Source: Clostridiales bacterium UBA1777 (GTDB lineage Bacteria; Bacillota; Clostridia; Oscillospirales; Oscillospiraceae). Taken from it: DNA of 7,997 nucleotides. Below, piece by piece: positions 1 to 5,738 of this stretch (the stretch's first letter is position 1; each line of letters starts with the position of its first letter). The position numbers were made by a program, and so were the translations under genes. Location: contig DCGN01000139.1 of NCBI GenBank assembly GCA_002315275.1, positions 247 through 8,243 of the forward strand, written 5' to 3'. The notes under the pieces were generated by a model. That model was given only the letters and a program-made list of their open reading frames with translations, did no database searches and was not told where the DNA came from.

Positions 1-98
1 CCGAGCTCTACGCCGTGGCAGCTGCTGCGGATCTTTTCCTCCAGCGCTTCATACTGCTTATCGGGATCTATGAAGTTTTCAAGCTTTTCTTCACTCAT
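1..98 (-). CDS. Partial gene, probable RelA/SpoT-family (p)ppGpp synthetase/hydrolase N-terminus
   Basis: Only the first 32 codons are present; the gene runs off the left edge. The start ATG is at 98-96 and is preceded by a very strong Shine-Dalgarno AGGAGG (complement of 111-116). The visible protein starts MSEEKLENFIDPDKQ and continues with a charged helix (YEALEEKIRSS, about residues 16-26) and HGVEL. It follows the recJ stop by 28 bp on the same strand, so the two are probably co-transcribed. In many Clostridia recJ is followed by relA, sometimes with apt between, and clostridial RelA proteins begin with a similar short acidic lead and a 'YxxLxxxIR' helix before the HD domain. That is the basis for the name. 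No HD domain or catalytic residue lies in the window, so the identity is an inference from position and a weak N-terminal likeness. Confidence 0.45.
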   Translation of the reverse strand, partial: MSEEKLENFIDPDKQYEALEEKIRSSCHGVEL

Positions 99-126
99 GG
101 TCTTGCCTCACCTCCTATTTTAATGA

Positions 127-2142
127 TTATTTAAGGCTGTTCAGAACGTGCATCGTCTCCGTTGCATCAAGGTCGGCCTTACCGTCAATCGAAGCGGGTG
201 CAGAATCGAACACGCTGCCGCCCTCACCCTTGAGCAGGCCTGCCTCGTGCAGAACTGCTATGCAGAGCGCAAACTTTTCGGGGGACATACCGGGAACACG
301 CTGAGATATAATGCCCGCAACGTCCTTTGCCGTGCGGAAGCTTCCGTATCTGATACCCTTCCAAAGCTGAACAAAGTCATTCCTGTCGGGGCGGTATTTC
401 AAAGCGGAGCGCAGAGCGTCGCGGTTCTTTGAAAGAATAAGCGAGCACAGCTCATACGGATCGTGCGGTCTTACGGCGGATACAACGAACTGCACGGATA
501 CATGGCCGTGATAATCGTTTATCGAGGGGTTGAACGCTATATCAACGCGCATTCCCTCGCTTATACCGAGCTCTTCGGCGGTATGAGAGAAGAAGATCGC
601 ATCAAAGGTCTGACTGCCGAGCTTTACGCGCATCTTAAGGTGCTTTCCGCTTCCTACGGCGGAGAGGCTCTCGAGCAGAACATCGCTTACGCACATGAGG
701 GGCTTCGGATTCGCGTTGCCGAACGGCTCAAGCCTGTCAAGCGAGCGGACGTTATCGATAGAGAGCATCGCGGGATCAGTTATTAGCATGTCGCACATGA
801 CATCGGGCACGGGCTCCGGCGCGTGCGCTGCATAGTATTCGTTTAGAGCCTTGCGGAAATCGTCTATCTTCTCGCGCTTGATGTTCAGGCCTGCGGCAAG
901 GGCGTGACCGCCGAAGCCGATGAGATGCTCCTTGCATGCGCTGAGTGCTTCGAAGAGATTGAAGCCTCCGTAGCTTCTGCAGGAACCCTTTCCTATGTCA
1001 CCGTTGAGACAGATCATGATTGCGGGGAGACAGTACTGATCCGACAGCCTTGAGGCTGCTATACCGATAACTCCCTGATGCCACGAATCGCCCGAAAGCA
1101 CGATAGGGCCGGTGGGAGGAGCGGACTCAAGAGCTTTCGCGGCGCTTTCCCAGATGTTCAGCTCTATGCTCTGGCGCATGGCGTTCAGTCTGCAGAGAGA
1201 GGAGGCGAGCGATGCGGCCTCATCGGGATCGTCTGTCATAAGGAGCTTGGCGGCCGTGATCGGCGTTCCGACTCTGCCGGCGGCATTAAGGCGCGGGGCG
1301 AGGCTGAAGCCTATTGAGGAGGCAGTGAGCTTCTTGGACTCCATAGACGATTCTCTGAGCATTGCCGCAATGCCGGGACGGGGGGCGTTATCTATTGACG
1401 CAAGACCGCGCTTTACAAGATACCGGTTTTCGCCGATAAGAGGCATGACATCCGCAACCGTGCCTATCGCAACAAGGTCTGCGTATCTGGCTATCATCTG
1501 AGCCTCATTGCCGTCAACTGCACAGACGAGCTTCAGCGCAACGCCTACGCCCGCAAGATAGCGGTTGGGATAAGTGTCACCGGGCTGCTTCGTGTCAATA
1601 ACGGCGACGGCGGCAGCGGGGTAGGCGGCCTCGGAATATTCGTGGTGATCGGTGATTATTATATCCATGCCGAGGCTGCGCGCAAACTCGGCCTCCTGCT
1701 TCGCGGTGATGCCGCAGTCGACCGTGATAATGAGCGTAACGCCCTTATCCGACAGCTGCTTCACGGCGGACTGATTGAGCCCGTAGCCCTCCTCGCTTCT
1801 GTCGGGGATGTATGGGAAGCATACAAGCCCGCGGGAGCGCAGATAGTCGGACACGACGCAGGTGGCTGTAATGCCGTCAACATCGTAATCGCCGAAAACA
1901 GCGACCTTTTCACCTGATGATATAGCGTCGAGGATGCGCTTCGCGGCAACATCCATGTTGAGGATCAGACCGGCATCAAAGAGCTGCTCCGCGCCGCCGG
2001 ATATGAGCGAGCGGGCGTCCTCCAGAGAGCTGATACCGCGGATCGCCATGAGCTGAGACAAAAGCGGACCGAACCCTGCGTCAAGAAATATCTTCGGCGC
2101 GGGGCTTTGGCAATATGGAATTTTCCATGTCTTTTCTCTCAT
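127..2142 (-). CDS. recJ: Single-stranded-DNA-specific exonuclease RecJ
   Basis: RecJ is a cytoplasmic 5'-3' exonuclease acting on single-stranded DNA in recombinational repair, mismatch repair and fork restart. It belongs to the DHH phosphoesterase superfamily and uses divalent metal. The 671-residue product shows the DHH motifs in order: DYDVDG (85-90), VDCGIT (141-146), TDHHE (164-168, the name-giving DHH) and DLVAIGTVADVMPL (222-235). After these come LAPRLNAAGR (281-290) and the DHHA1 region with GDSWHQGVIGIAASRL (351-366) and GFGGHALAAG (409-418). An OB-fold region should follow. The last ~100 residues form an extension containing a helical, winged-helix-like stretch (SPEKFALCIAVLHEAGLL), as in longer Firmicute RecJ proteins; E. 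coli RecJ is shorter (577). The ATG at 2142 has a modest ribosome site GGAAAG (complement of 2151-2156) 8 nt upstream and its own promoter. All catalytic motifs look intact. Confidence 0.96.
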   Translation of the reverse strand: MREKTWKIPYCQSPAPKIFLDAGFGPLLSQLMAIRGISSLEDARSLISGGAEQLFDAGLILNMDVAAKRILDAISSGEKVAVFGDYDVDGITATCVVSDYLRSRGLVCFPYIPDRSEEGYGLNQSAVKQLSDKGVTLIITVDCGITAKQEAEFARSLGMDIIITDHHEYSEAAYPAAAVAVIDTKQPGDTYPNRYLAGVGVALKLVCAVDGNEAQMIARYADLVAIGTVADVMPLIGENRYLVKRGLASIDNAPRPGIAAMLRESSMESKKLTASSIGFSLAPRLNAAGRVGTPITAAKLLMTDDPDEAASLASSLCRLNAMRQSIELNIWESAAKALESAPPTGPIVLSGDSWHQGVIGIAASRLSDQYCLPAIMICLNGDIGKGSCRSYGGFNLFEALSACKEHLIGFGGHALAAGLNIKREKIDDFRKALNEYYAAHAPEPVPDVMCDMLITDPAMLSIDNVRSLDRLEPFGNANPKPLMCVSDVLLESLSAVGSGKHLKMRVKLGSQTFDAIFFSHTAEELGISEGMRVDIAFNPSINDYHGHVSVQFVVSAVRPHDPYELCSLILSKNRDALRSALKYRPDRNDFVQLWKGIRYGSFRTAKDVAGIISQRVPGMSPEKFALCIAVLHEAGLLKGEGGSVFDSAPASIDGKADLDATETMHVLNSLK

Positions 2143-2172
2143 GACAAACTCTTTCCAATTTATTATTTTGCT

Positions 2173-2201
2173 ATTATATCAAAAACACGGTTTAAACTCA
2201 A
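2173..2201 (-). promoter_or_regulatory. Promoter for recJ
   Basis: On the minus strand TTGAGT (complement of 2196-2201) is separated by 17 nt from a perfect TATAAT (complement of 2173-2178), about 30 nt before the recJ start codon. The -35 matches the sigma-A consensus TTGACA at four of six positions and the -10 at six of six, with optimal spacing. A 6-bp inverted repeat (TCAATA, 5-nt loop, TATTGA; 2198-2214) overlaps the -35 box. Its role, if any, is unknown; it may be chance in AT-rich sequence. Confidence 0.7.
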
Positions 2202-2243
2202 TAGCAGTTATTGAAAATCAATGAAAAAAGTGGATAAGTCAGA

Positions 2244-2825
2244 TCACTTGCCGTAGTCATGAAGCTTGCTGAGATTTCCCTTTAAAACAGGCGTGCTTTC
2301 GGCATAGCTTACTGCCTCTGACGGGCTTTCGCAAAAGGAATAAAGCTCCGCACATCTTGCGGCAACAAATTTTTTGCCGATAGCTTCATTCAGGAACGAT
2401 AGGATGTGCGAATAGTACCCGTCCGTATTCAAAACTGCTATAGGCTTGCCGTGAAGACCGAGCTGCTTATTCGTCAGCGTTTCGAAGAATTCATCCATCG
2501 TGCCGGTGCCGCCGGGAAGAACGATGAACGCGTCAGCCATGCTCTCGAGCAGAGCCTTTCTCTCCGACATCGTTTCAGTGGCGATAAACTCTGTGCAGCT
2601 TTTGAGCGTAACGCCGTATTCAATGAAAAAGGCCGGAGCAATGCCGATGACCTTTCCGCCGCTTTCAAGCGCACCTCTTGCGCAATCGCCCATGAGGCCG
2701 CCGTTTCCGCCGCCGTAGATCAGAGTATGACCCCTTTCGGCAAGAAGCTTTCCGAGCTCTTCCGCTGCCGAATGGAATATCTCCGCAGGCATATCTCCGG
2801 AGGCTGCGTAGACAGTTATGTTCAT
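2244..2825 (-). CDS. LOG-family protein (TIGR00730-type Rossmann-fold nucleotide 5'-monophosphate phosphoribohydrolase)
   Basis: Members of the LOG ('lonely guy') family hydrolyse the N-glycosidic bond of nucleoside 5'-monophosphates (cytokinin ribotides in plants; AMP and related purine nucleotides in several bacterial members), releasing the base and ribose 5-phosphate. The 193-residue product is the usual length for the short, soluble class. The diagnostic motif PGGTGTMDE (104-112) is complete, including the Glu that takes part in catalysis. The nucleotide-binding glycine loop GGGNGGLMG (38-46) and the MSERK segment (86-90, containing the conserved Arg) are also present. The start ATG at 2825 has GAGGTG (complement of 2831-2836) 5 nt upstream. 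The gene is monocistronic in layout: it has its own consensus promoter, and recJ downstream has a separate one. The physiological substrate cannot be read from the sequence, and plant-hormone activity should not be assumed. It is divergent from the AOR operon, and I see no functional link to it. Confidence 0.93.
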   Translation of the reverse strand: MNITVYAASGDMPAEIFHSAAEELGKLLAERGHTLIYGGGNGGLMGDCARGALESGGKVIGIAPAFFIEYGVTLKSCTEFIATETMSERKALLESMADAFIVLPGGTGTMDEFFETLTNKQLGLHGKPIAVLNTDGYYSHILSFLNEAIGKKFVAARCAELYSFCESPSEAVSYAESTPVLKGNLSKLHDYGK

Positions 2826-2857
2826 TAAAGCACCTCAAAAAATCATGATAATAAATT

Positions 2858-2887
2858 ATTATAATTCCTGTGCGGCAACGCTGTCAA
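2858..2887 (-). promoter_or_regulatory. Consensus promoter for the LOG-family gene
   Basis: On the minus strand a perfect TTGACA (complement of 2882-2887) lies 18 nt from a perfect TATAAT (complement of 2858-2863). The predicted transcription start is around 2851, giving a leader of about 25 nt that carries the GAGGTG ribosome binding site. Both hexamers match the sigma-A consensus at all positions, with spacing one above the optimum, so strong unregulated expression is expected. No operator-like repeat overlaps the hexamers. Confidence 0.8.
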
Positions 2888-2933
2888 CACTGTTTATATT
2901 AACGAAAAGAGACATGCGGGCATTTTTAATTTA

Positions 2934-2957
2934 TATGAAAATTATGCACAATTCATA
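2934..2957. repeat. Inverted repeat TATGAA-N12-TTCATA upstream of the AOR operon
   Basis: TATGAA (2934-2939) and its exact complement TTCATA (2952-2957) are separated by 12 nt. The centre lies about 42 bp upstream of the proposed -35 box of the AOR operon, a position compatible with an activator site. The half-site TATGA/TCATA recurs in the palindrome over the -10 box (3006-3017). In AT-rich intergenic DNA a 6-bp inverted repeat can arise by chance, so this is a candidate only. Confidence 0.25.
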
Positions 2958-2987
2958 GAAAACCGCAAAGAAACGTGCACGATGCTG

Positions 2988-3016
2988 TTGCAAAAAAAGA
3001 GGTGTTATGATATCAT
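2988..3016 (+). promoter_or_regulatory. Probable promoter of the AOR/cofactor operon
   Basis: TTGCAA (2988-2993) is followed after 17 nt by TATCAT (3011-3016). The hexamers match the sigma-A consensus at four of six and five of six positions with optimal spacing. Transcription would begin near 3023, leaving a 5' leader of about 40 nt before the AOR start. That is too short for a Moco/Tuco-type riboswitch. An overlapping TATGAT (3006-3011) has a poorer 12-nt spacing to the same -35. The promoter is weaker than that of the divergent LOG gene, as expected for a controlled operon. Confidence 0.55.
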
Positions 3017-3018
3017 AA
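3005..3018. promoter_or_regulatory. 14-bp perfect palindrome over the -10 box, candidate operator
   Basis: TTATGATATCATAA reads identically on both strands and has no spacer. It covers the whole proposed -10 hexamer (3011-3016), so a dimeric protein bound here would block RNA polymerase. No regulator gene lies in the window, and the sequence does not match an operator that I can name with confidence. That it is a perfect dyad is seen; that it is an operator is inferred. Confidence 0.4.
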
Positions 3019-3061
3019 AACAAAATAGCGGCAATATTACTATTTGAAAGGAGACGGCTGA

Positions 3062-4984
3062 ATGTCAAAATACGCGGGATATATGGGCAAGGTACTCATG
3101 CTTGATCTGACAACGCAGAAGACGAGCGATTATCCGTGGTCGGATGAGTACAGAGAACTGTACATAGGCGGCAAGATGATGGCCGCAAGAATTCTTTACG
3201 ATAATCTCACCGGCAATGAAGCTCCGTATTCGGAGGAAAATCTTGTTGTTATCTCAACAGGTCCTCTGACGGGAACAGGAGCTCCCTCATCAAACAGATT
3301 TAATATTTCTGCTATATCTCCTCAGACGGGGATAGTTGCATCCTCTAACTGCGGAGGCAATTTCGGATACTATCTCAAAAAAGCCGGCTATGACGCACTC
3401 ATTATGAAAGGCAAGTGTGCGGAGCATACCTGGATAGAGTTTGAAAACGAAAAAATAACCTTCCATAATGCCGATGACATTTGGGGGCTCTGCGTTGGCC
3501 CTGCTCAGGAAAAGCTTCAGGAGCATCTGGACGCCGCGAGAGGCTGCAGAGTGAAATGCGGCATAATAAGCATTGGCCCTGCGGGTGAAAATCTCGTCAA
3601 GTTTGCAAGCGTAATAAGCGGAGAGCGAGCCTCCGGCAGAGCTGGCATGGGCGCTGTTCTCGGCTGGAAGAATCTCAAGGCAGTCGTTGCGACAGGCAAC
3701 CATGAAATATCCATATTCGACAGGGAAAAAGCGAGAGAGTACAACAGAAAATGGGTCGAATATCTTCGCAAGCATCCGCTTGCCGGTAATCAGCTTCCGC
3801 GCCTCGGCTCGGCAGGCCTTGTCAGCGCGATGCAGATGAGGGGACTGCTTGCTACAAAGAATTACACCTTCGGCCAGTTTGACGGATTTGAAAAGGTTAG
3901 CGGCGAGCACCTCGCGGAGAATTTCAACATCGTCAATAAAGGCTGCCTTGCCTGCCCGATGAGATGCGCGAGAACCGTCGCAGTAGACGGAAAAGAGGTC
4001 AAGGGGCCCGAGCTTGAGACGCTCGGCCTTATGGGCGGCGGCCTGCTGAACGATGACCTCGCAAAGATTCTCAAATGGAACAACGTTCTCGATGAGCTCG
4101 GCATGGATACCATCTCATGCGCAAGCACTATCGCGTGGGCTATGGAGGCAAACGAGAAGGGCATCTGGAATAACGGCCTCAAGTTCGGTGACACTGATGA
4201 TCTGTGTCAGCTCCTTGAGGATATAGCCTTCAGACGCGGAATAGGCAATGAGCTTGCCGAGGGAAGCCGTATTCTGAGCATCAAGTACGGCGGCGGAGAA
4301 TTCGCGATGCAGTCGAAGGGACTCGAGATGGCGGCGTATGAGCCTCGCAGAGCAGTCGGCCAGGGGCTTGGGTATGCCGTAGCAAACCGAGGAGCATGCC
4401 ATCTGAATGGCGGATACCTTGTTATTCTTGAGGGTCTCGGACTATACACCGATACGCAGACACCGAATGCCAAGGCCGATATGACGATGATATTCCAGAA
4501 TCTTCTGGAAATGATATCGGCAACCGGTCAGTGCCTGTTTACAAGCTACGCCGTATTTCCGACGTTCCTCGTCTCTAATCCGAACGGGTCTGTAACAAAG
4601 TTCGTGAACTGGGTAATTCCGTATATCGGATGGGCAGTCAGACTTTTAAACAAATGCCCTGAGATCATTTGCTTCAATCTTCCCGTGCTTCATCACCCGA
4701 AGGGGATGAAGTATAACATCGGCATGAATATGACGATGGGCAAATTCCTGCGCTGCGGTGAGCGCGGCTACAACCTTGAGAGAGCGGTCGATGTCCGCTT
4801 CGGCATATCATCAAAGGACGATACTCTCCCGAAGAAGATGACGCATGTTCCGCAGGATCCCAACAATCCGAAGACGGTTGTTCCGCTTGAAATAATGAAG
4901 AAGCGATATTATCAGGCGAGAGGCTGGTCGAAGGACGGCAAGCCGACAATGAGGACGCTCAAAAAGCTGAAGATCGAGAGGTGA
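3062..4984 (+). CDS. Aldehyde:ferredoxin oxidoreductase family, tungsten-pterin catalytic subunit
   Basis: AOR-family enzymes oxidise aldehydes to carboxylic acids (or the reverse at low potential) at a tungsten bis-pyranopterin site and pass electrons through a nearby [4Fe-4S] cluster to ferredoxin. The 640-residue product is within the usual 600-700 range and covers the family from start (GYMGKVLMLDLTT) to end, without a signal peptide. The N-terminal pterin-binding region shows SNRFN (77-81) and ASSNCGGNFG (93-102). Cluster ligands are C295, C298 and C302 in CxxCxxxC, with C491 as the expected fourth. The first pterin motif DxxGL(C/D) is present as DELGMD (344-349). H447 in RGACHLNGGY matches the conserved active-site histidine. 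The second pterin motif is altered to SATGQC (486-491), without its usual Asp. The ATG at 3062 follows AAAGGAG (3047-3053) by 8 nt. It is first in an operon with a carrier protein, a polyferredoxin and cofactor genes, which supports a WorLS/AorAB-type two-subunit enzyme. The substrate is unknown. Tungsten rather than molybdenum is inferred from the family. Confidence 0.94.
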   Translation: MSKYAGYMGKVLMLDLTTQKTSDYPWSDEYRELYIGGKMMAARILYDNLTGNEAPYSEENLVVISTGPLTGTGAPSSNRFNISAISPQTGIVASSNCGGNFGYYLKKAGYDALIMKGKCAEHTWIEFENEKITFHNADDIWGLCVGPAQEKLQEHLDAARGCRVKCGIISIGPAGENLVKFASVISGERASGRAGMGAVLGWKNLKAVVATGNHEISIFDREKAREYNRKWVEYLRKHPLAGNQLPRLGSAGLVSAMQMRGLLATKNYTFGQFDGFEKVSGEHLAENFNIVNKGCLACPMRCARTVAVDGKEVKGPELETLGLMGGGLLNDDLAKILKWNNVLDELGMDTISCASTIAWAMEANEKGIWNNGLKFGDTDDLCQLLEDIAFRRGIGNELAEGSRILSIKYGGGEFAMQSKGLEMAAYEPRRAVGQGLGYAVANRGACHLNGGYLVILEGLGLYTDTQTPNAKADMTMIFQNLLEMISATGQCLFTSYAVFPTFLVSNPNGSVTKFVNWVIPYIGWAVRLLNKCPEIICFNLPVLHHPKGMKYNIGMNMTMGKFLRCGERGYNLERAVDVRFGISSKDDTLPKKMTHVPQDPNNPKTVVPLEIMKKRYYQARGWSKDGKPTMRTLKKLKIER

Positions 4985-4988
4985 GGTC

Positions 4989-5243
4989 ATGGTAAAGGTA
5001 AAAACATTCGGAGTTTTCCGACTCGACGTAGGCGTGAATGATCTTGAGATCGAGGCCTCGTCCGTAAAGGAGCTCATAGGCAAGCTTCCGGGTGCAATAA
5101 AAGAGAAAAATCCCGCCGCAGAGGTTGATATGAAGGCGCTCAAGGGCTGCATAATCGCCGTTAACGGAAAACAGGTCAAATCTTCGTCAAAGCTTAATGA
5201 CGGGGACAGCGTATGGCTTGTCCCGGCGGTAGCGGGAGGTTGA
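4989..5243 (+). CDS. MoaD/ThiS-family ubiquitin-like sulfur-carrier protein
   Basis: MoaD and ThiS are small beta-grasp proteins whose C-terminal Gly-Gly is adenylated by an E1-like enzyme, then converted to a thiocarboxylate that donates sulfur. MoaD does this for the dithiolene of molybdopterin. The 84-residue product starts MVKVKTFGVFRLDVG. It has the typical SVKELIGKL helix (24-32), the late segment GCIIAVNGKQV (53-63), a LNDGDSVWLVP strand region (69-79), and ends exactly in AVAGG. It starts 4 nt after the AOR stop, with GAGGTGAGG as ribosome site overlapping that stop. The MoeB/ThiF-like gene two positions downstream is its probable activating enzyme. No MoaE is in the window, so whether it serves pyranopterin synthesis here or has a role specific to the AOR cofactor cannot be decided. 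A thiazole-pathway ThiS is unlikely, given the neighbours. Its last two sense codons (GGA GGT) double as the ribosome binding site of the next gene. Confidence 0.9.
   Translation: MVKVKTFGVFRLDVGVNDLEIEASSVKELIGKLPGAIKEKNPAAEVDMKALKGCIIAVNGKQVKSSSKLNDGDSVWLVPAVAGG
5235..5240 (+). promoter_or_regulatory. Shine-Dalgarno GGAGGT encoded by the MoaD Gly-Gly codons
   Basis: The final codons of the carrier gene, GGA GGT, encode the obligatory C-terminal Gly-Gly and also form a perfect Shine-Dalgarno sequence, 7 nt before the ATG of the polyferredoxin gene at 5248. The carrier stop codon TGA (5241-5243) lies between the two. This arrangement should couple translation of the two genes. Confidence 0.8.
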
Positions 5244-5247
5244 TATT

Positions 5248-5670
5248 ATGGCATACAGTATTAACGATAGCTGCATCGGCTGCACGTTGTGCGCGAAAAA
5301 CTGTCCGGTAAAGGCCATAACCGGAGAACTCAAGCAGAAGCACAGCATCGACCCCGGTAGATGCATAGAATGCGGCGTATGCGGAAAGCTCTGCGCAAAG
5401 GGAGCGGTAACGGACGGCAGCGGGAACACAGCCGAAAAGCTGGCGAAGTCCATGTGGTCAAAGCCCGAGATAGACTCTGTGCAGTGCACGGGCTGCTCCA
5501 TGTGCGTCGAAAACTGCCCGGGCTACTGTCTTGAAATATCACGGCCGAAATTTCACGGAGATATCAGAACGTTTGCATTTCTGAAAACCCCGGAAAAGTG
5601 CATAGGCTGCGGCATATGCGAGAAAAATTGCCCCGTGGAGGCAATAAAAATGGTCAAGCCGGAGGCTTGA
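5248..5670 (+). CDS. Polyferredoxin-like electron-transfer subunit with four [4Fe-4S] cluster motifs
   Basis: The 140-residue product contains four CxxCxxCxxxC motifs: C9/C12/C15/C19, C39/C42/C45/C49, C80/C83/C86/C90 and C118/C121/C124/C128. These 16 cysteines could hold up to four cubane clusters, arranged as two 2[4Fe-4S] ferredoxin-like halves joined by a linker (about 52-78). Three motifs have the usual proline after the last Cys; the second has Ala instead (CAKGA). A seventeenth cysteine, C94, sits just after motif three. No signal peptide or membrane segment is seen, so the protein is cytoplasmic. Its place in an AOR operon suggests a small electron-wire subunit of the oxidoreductase, comparable to WorS or the iron-sulfur subunit of Aromatoleum AOR. 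I infer this from architecture and context, without an alignment. It may instead be a free ferredoxin partner. No FAD/NAD-binding subunit is present in the window. The start has an excellent ribosome site made of the preceding gene's last codons. Confidence 0.9.
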   Translation: MAYSINDSCIGCTLCAKNCPVKAITGELKQKHSIDPGRCIECGVCGKLCAKGAVTDGSGNTAEKLAKSMWSKPEIDSVQCTGCSMCVENCPGYCLEISRPKFHGDIRTFAFLKTPEKCIGCGICEKNCPVEAIKMVKPEA

Positions 5671-5687
5671 TGAACAAAACAGCAGAT

Positions 5688-5720
5688 CGGCCTTCCCCCG
5701 ATAAAGGGGAGGGCCGTTTT
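5688..5720 (+). terminator. Intra-operon GC-rich hairpin with short T tract (partial terminator or mRNA processing/stability element)
   Basis: Arms 5688-5698 (CGGCCTTCCCC) and 5706-5716 (GGGGAGGGCCG) pair over 11 bp, with one G-U wobble, around a 7-nt loop (CGATAAA). TTTT (5717-5720) follows at once. The hairpin lies between the stop of the polyferredoxin gene and the likely GTG start of the E1 gene, whose ribosome site begins immediately after the T tract. With only four T residues it should be a leaky terminator, lowering expression of the cofactor genes relative to the enzyme genes. It could also act by protecting the 3' end of the upstream message. No other promoter was found between it and the E1 gene. 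Confidence 0.6.
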
Positions 5721-5722
5721 CA

Positions 5723-5738
5723 AAGGAGATCTGGCGTG
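5723..5738 (+). promoter_or_regulatory. Ribosome binding site and GTG start of the MoeB/ThiF-like gene
   Basis: AAAGGAG (5722-5728) lies 7 nt before GTG (5736-5738). The protein read from this GTG begins MEERFERNIPAITEAEQ, which is the characteristic beginning of MoeB/HesA-type proteins ('RxxRNI'). The in-frame ATG at 5670, which overlaps the upstream stop as TGATGA, would add 22 residues (starting MNKTADRPSPDKGEG) that are not family-like and are encoded across the hairpin. The GTG is therefore preferred. Confidence 0.8.

Noticed and set aside
2114..2127. Inverted repeat ATGGAA-TT-TTCCAT near the start of recJ
   Set aside because: It lies within recJ codons and has a 2-nt loop too short for an RNA hairpin; a chance occurrence is more likely.
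2143..2243. Rho-independent terminator after the LOG-family gene on the minus strand
   Set aside because: Only a weak AT-rich 6-bp inverted repeat (2198-2214) is present, with no T tract after it on the minus strand. It overlaps the recJ -35 box, so a terminator call is not supported.
2974..2981. 8-bp palindrome CGTGCACG upstream of the AOR promoter
   Set aside because: It is a short dyad with no second copy and no overlap with promoter elements; it is too small to call an operator.
2888..3061. Moco/Tuco-type riboswitch before the AOR gene
   Set aside because: The region is AT-rich, lacks an extended GC-rich multi-stem fold, and the leader after the likely transcription start is only about 40 nt.
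3290..3910. Minus-strand reading frame (206 codons) opposite the AOR gene
   Set aside because: It is antisense to strongly conserved AOR coding sequence, shows no recognisable motif, and has no start signal.
5598..5735. N-terminal extension of the E1 gene back to an ATG inside the polyferredoxin gene
   Set aside because: It would overlap the ferredoxin cluster-binding codons. The family-typical N-terminus starts at the GTG at 5736, which has a strong ribosome site.
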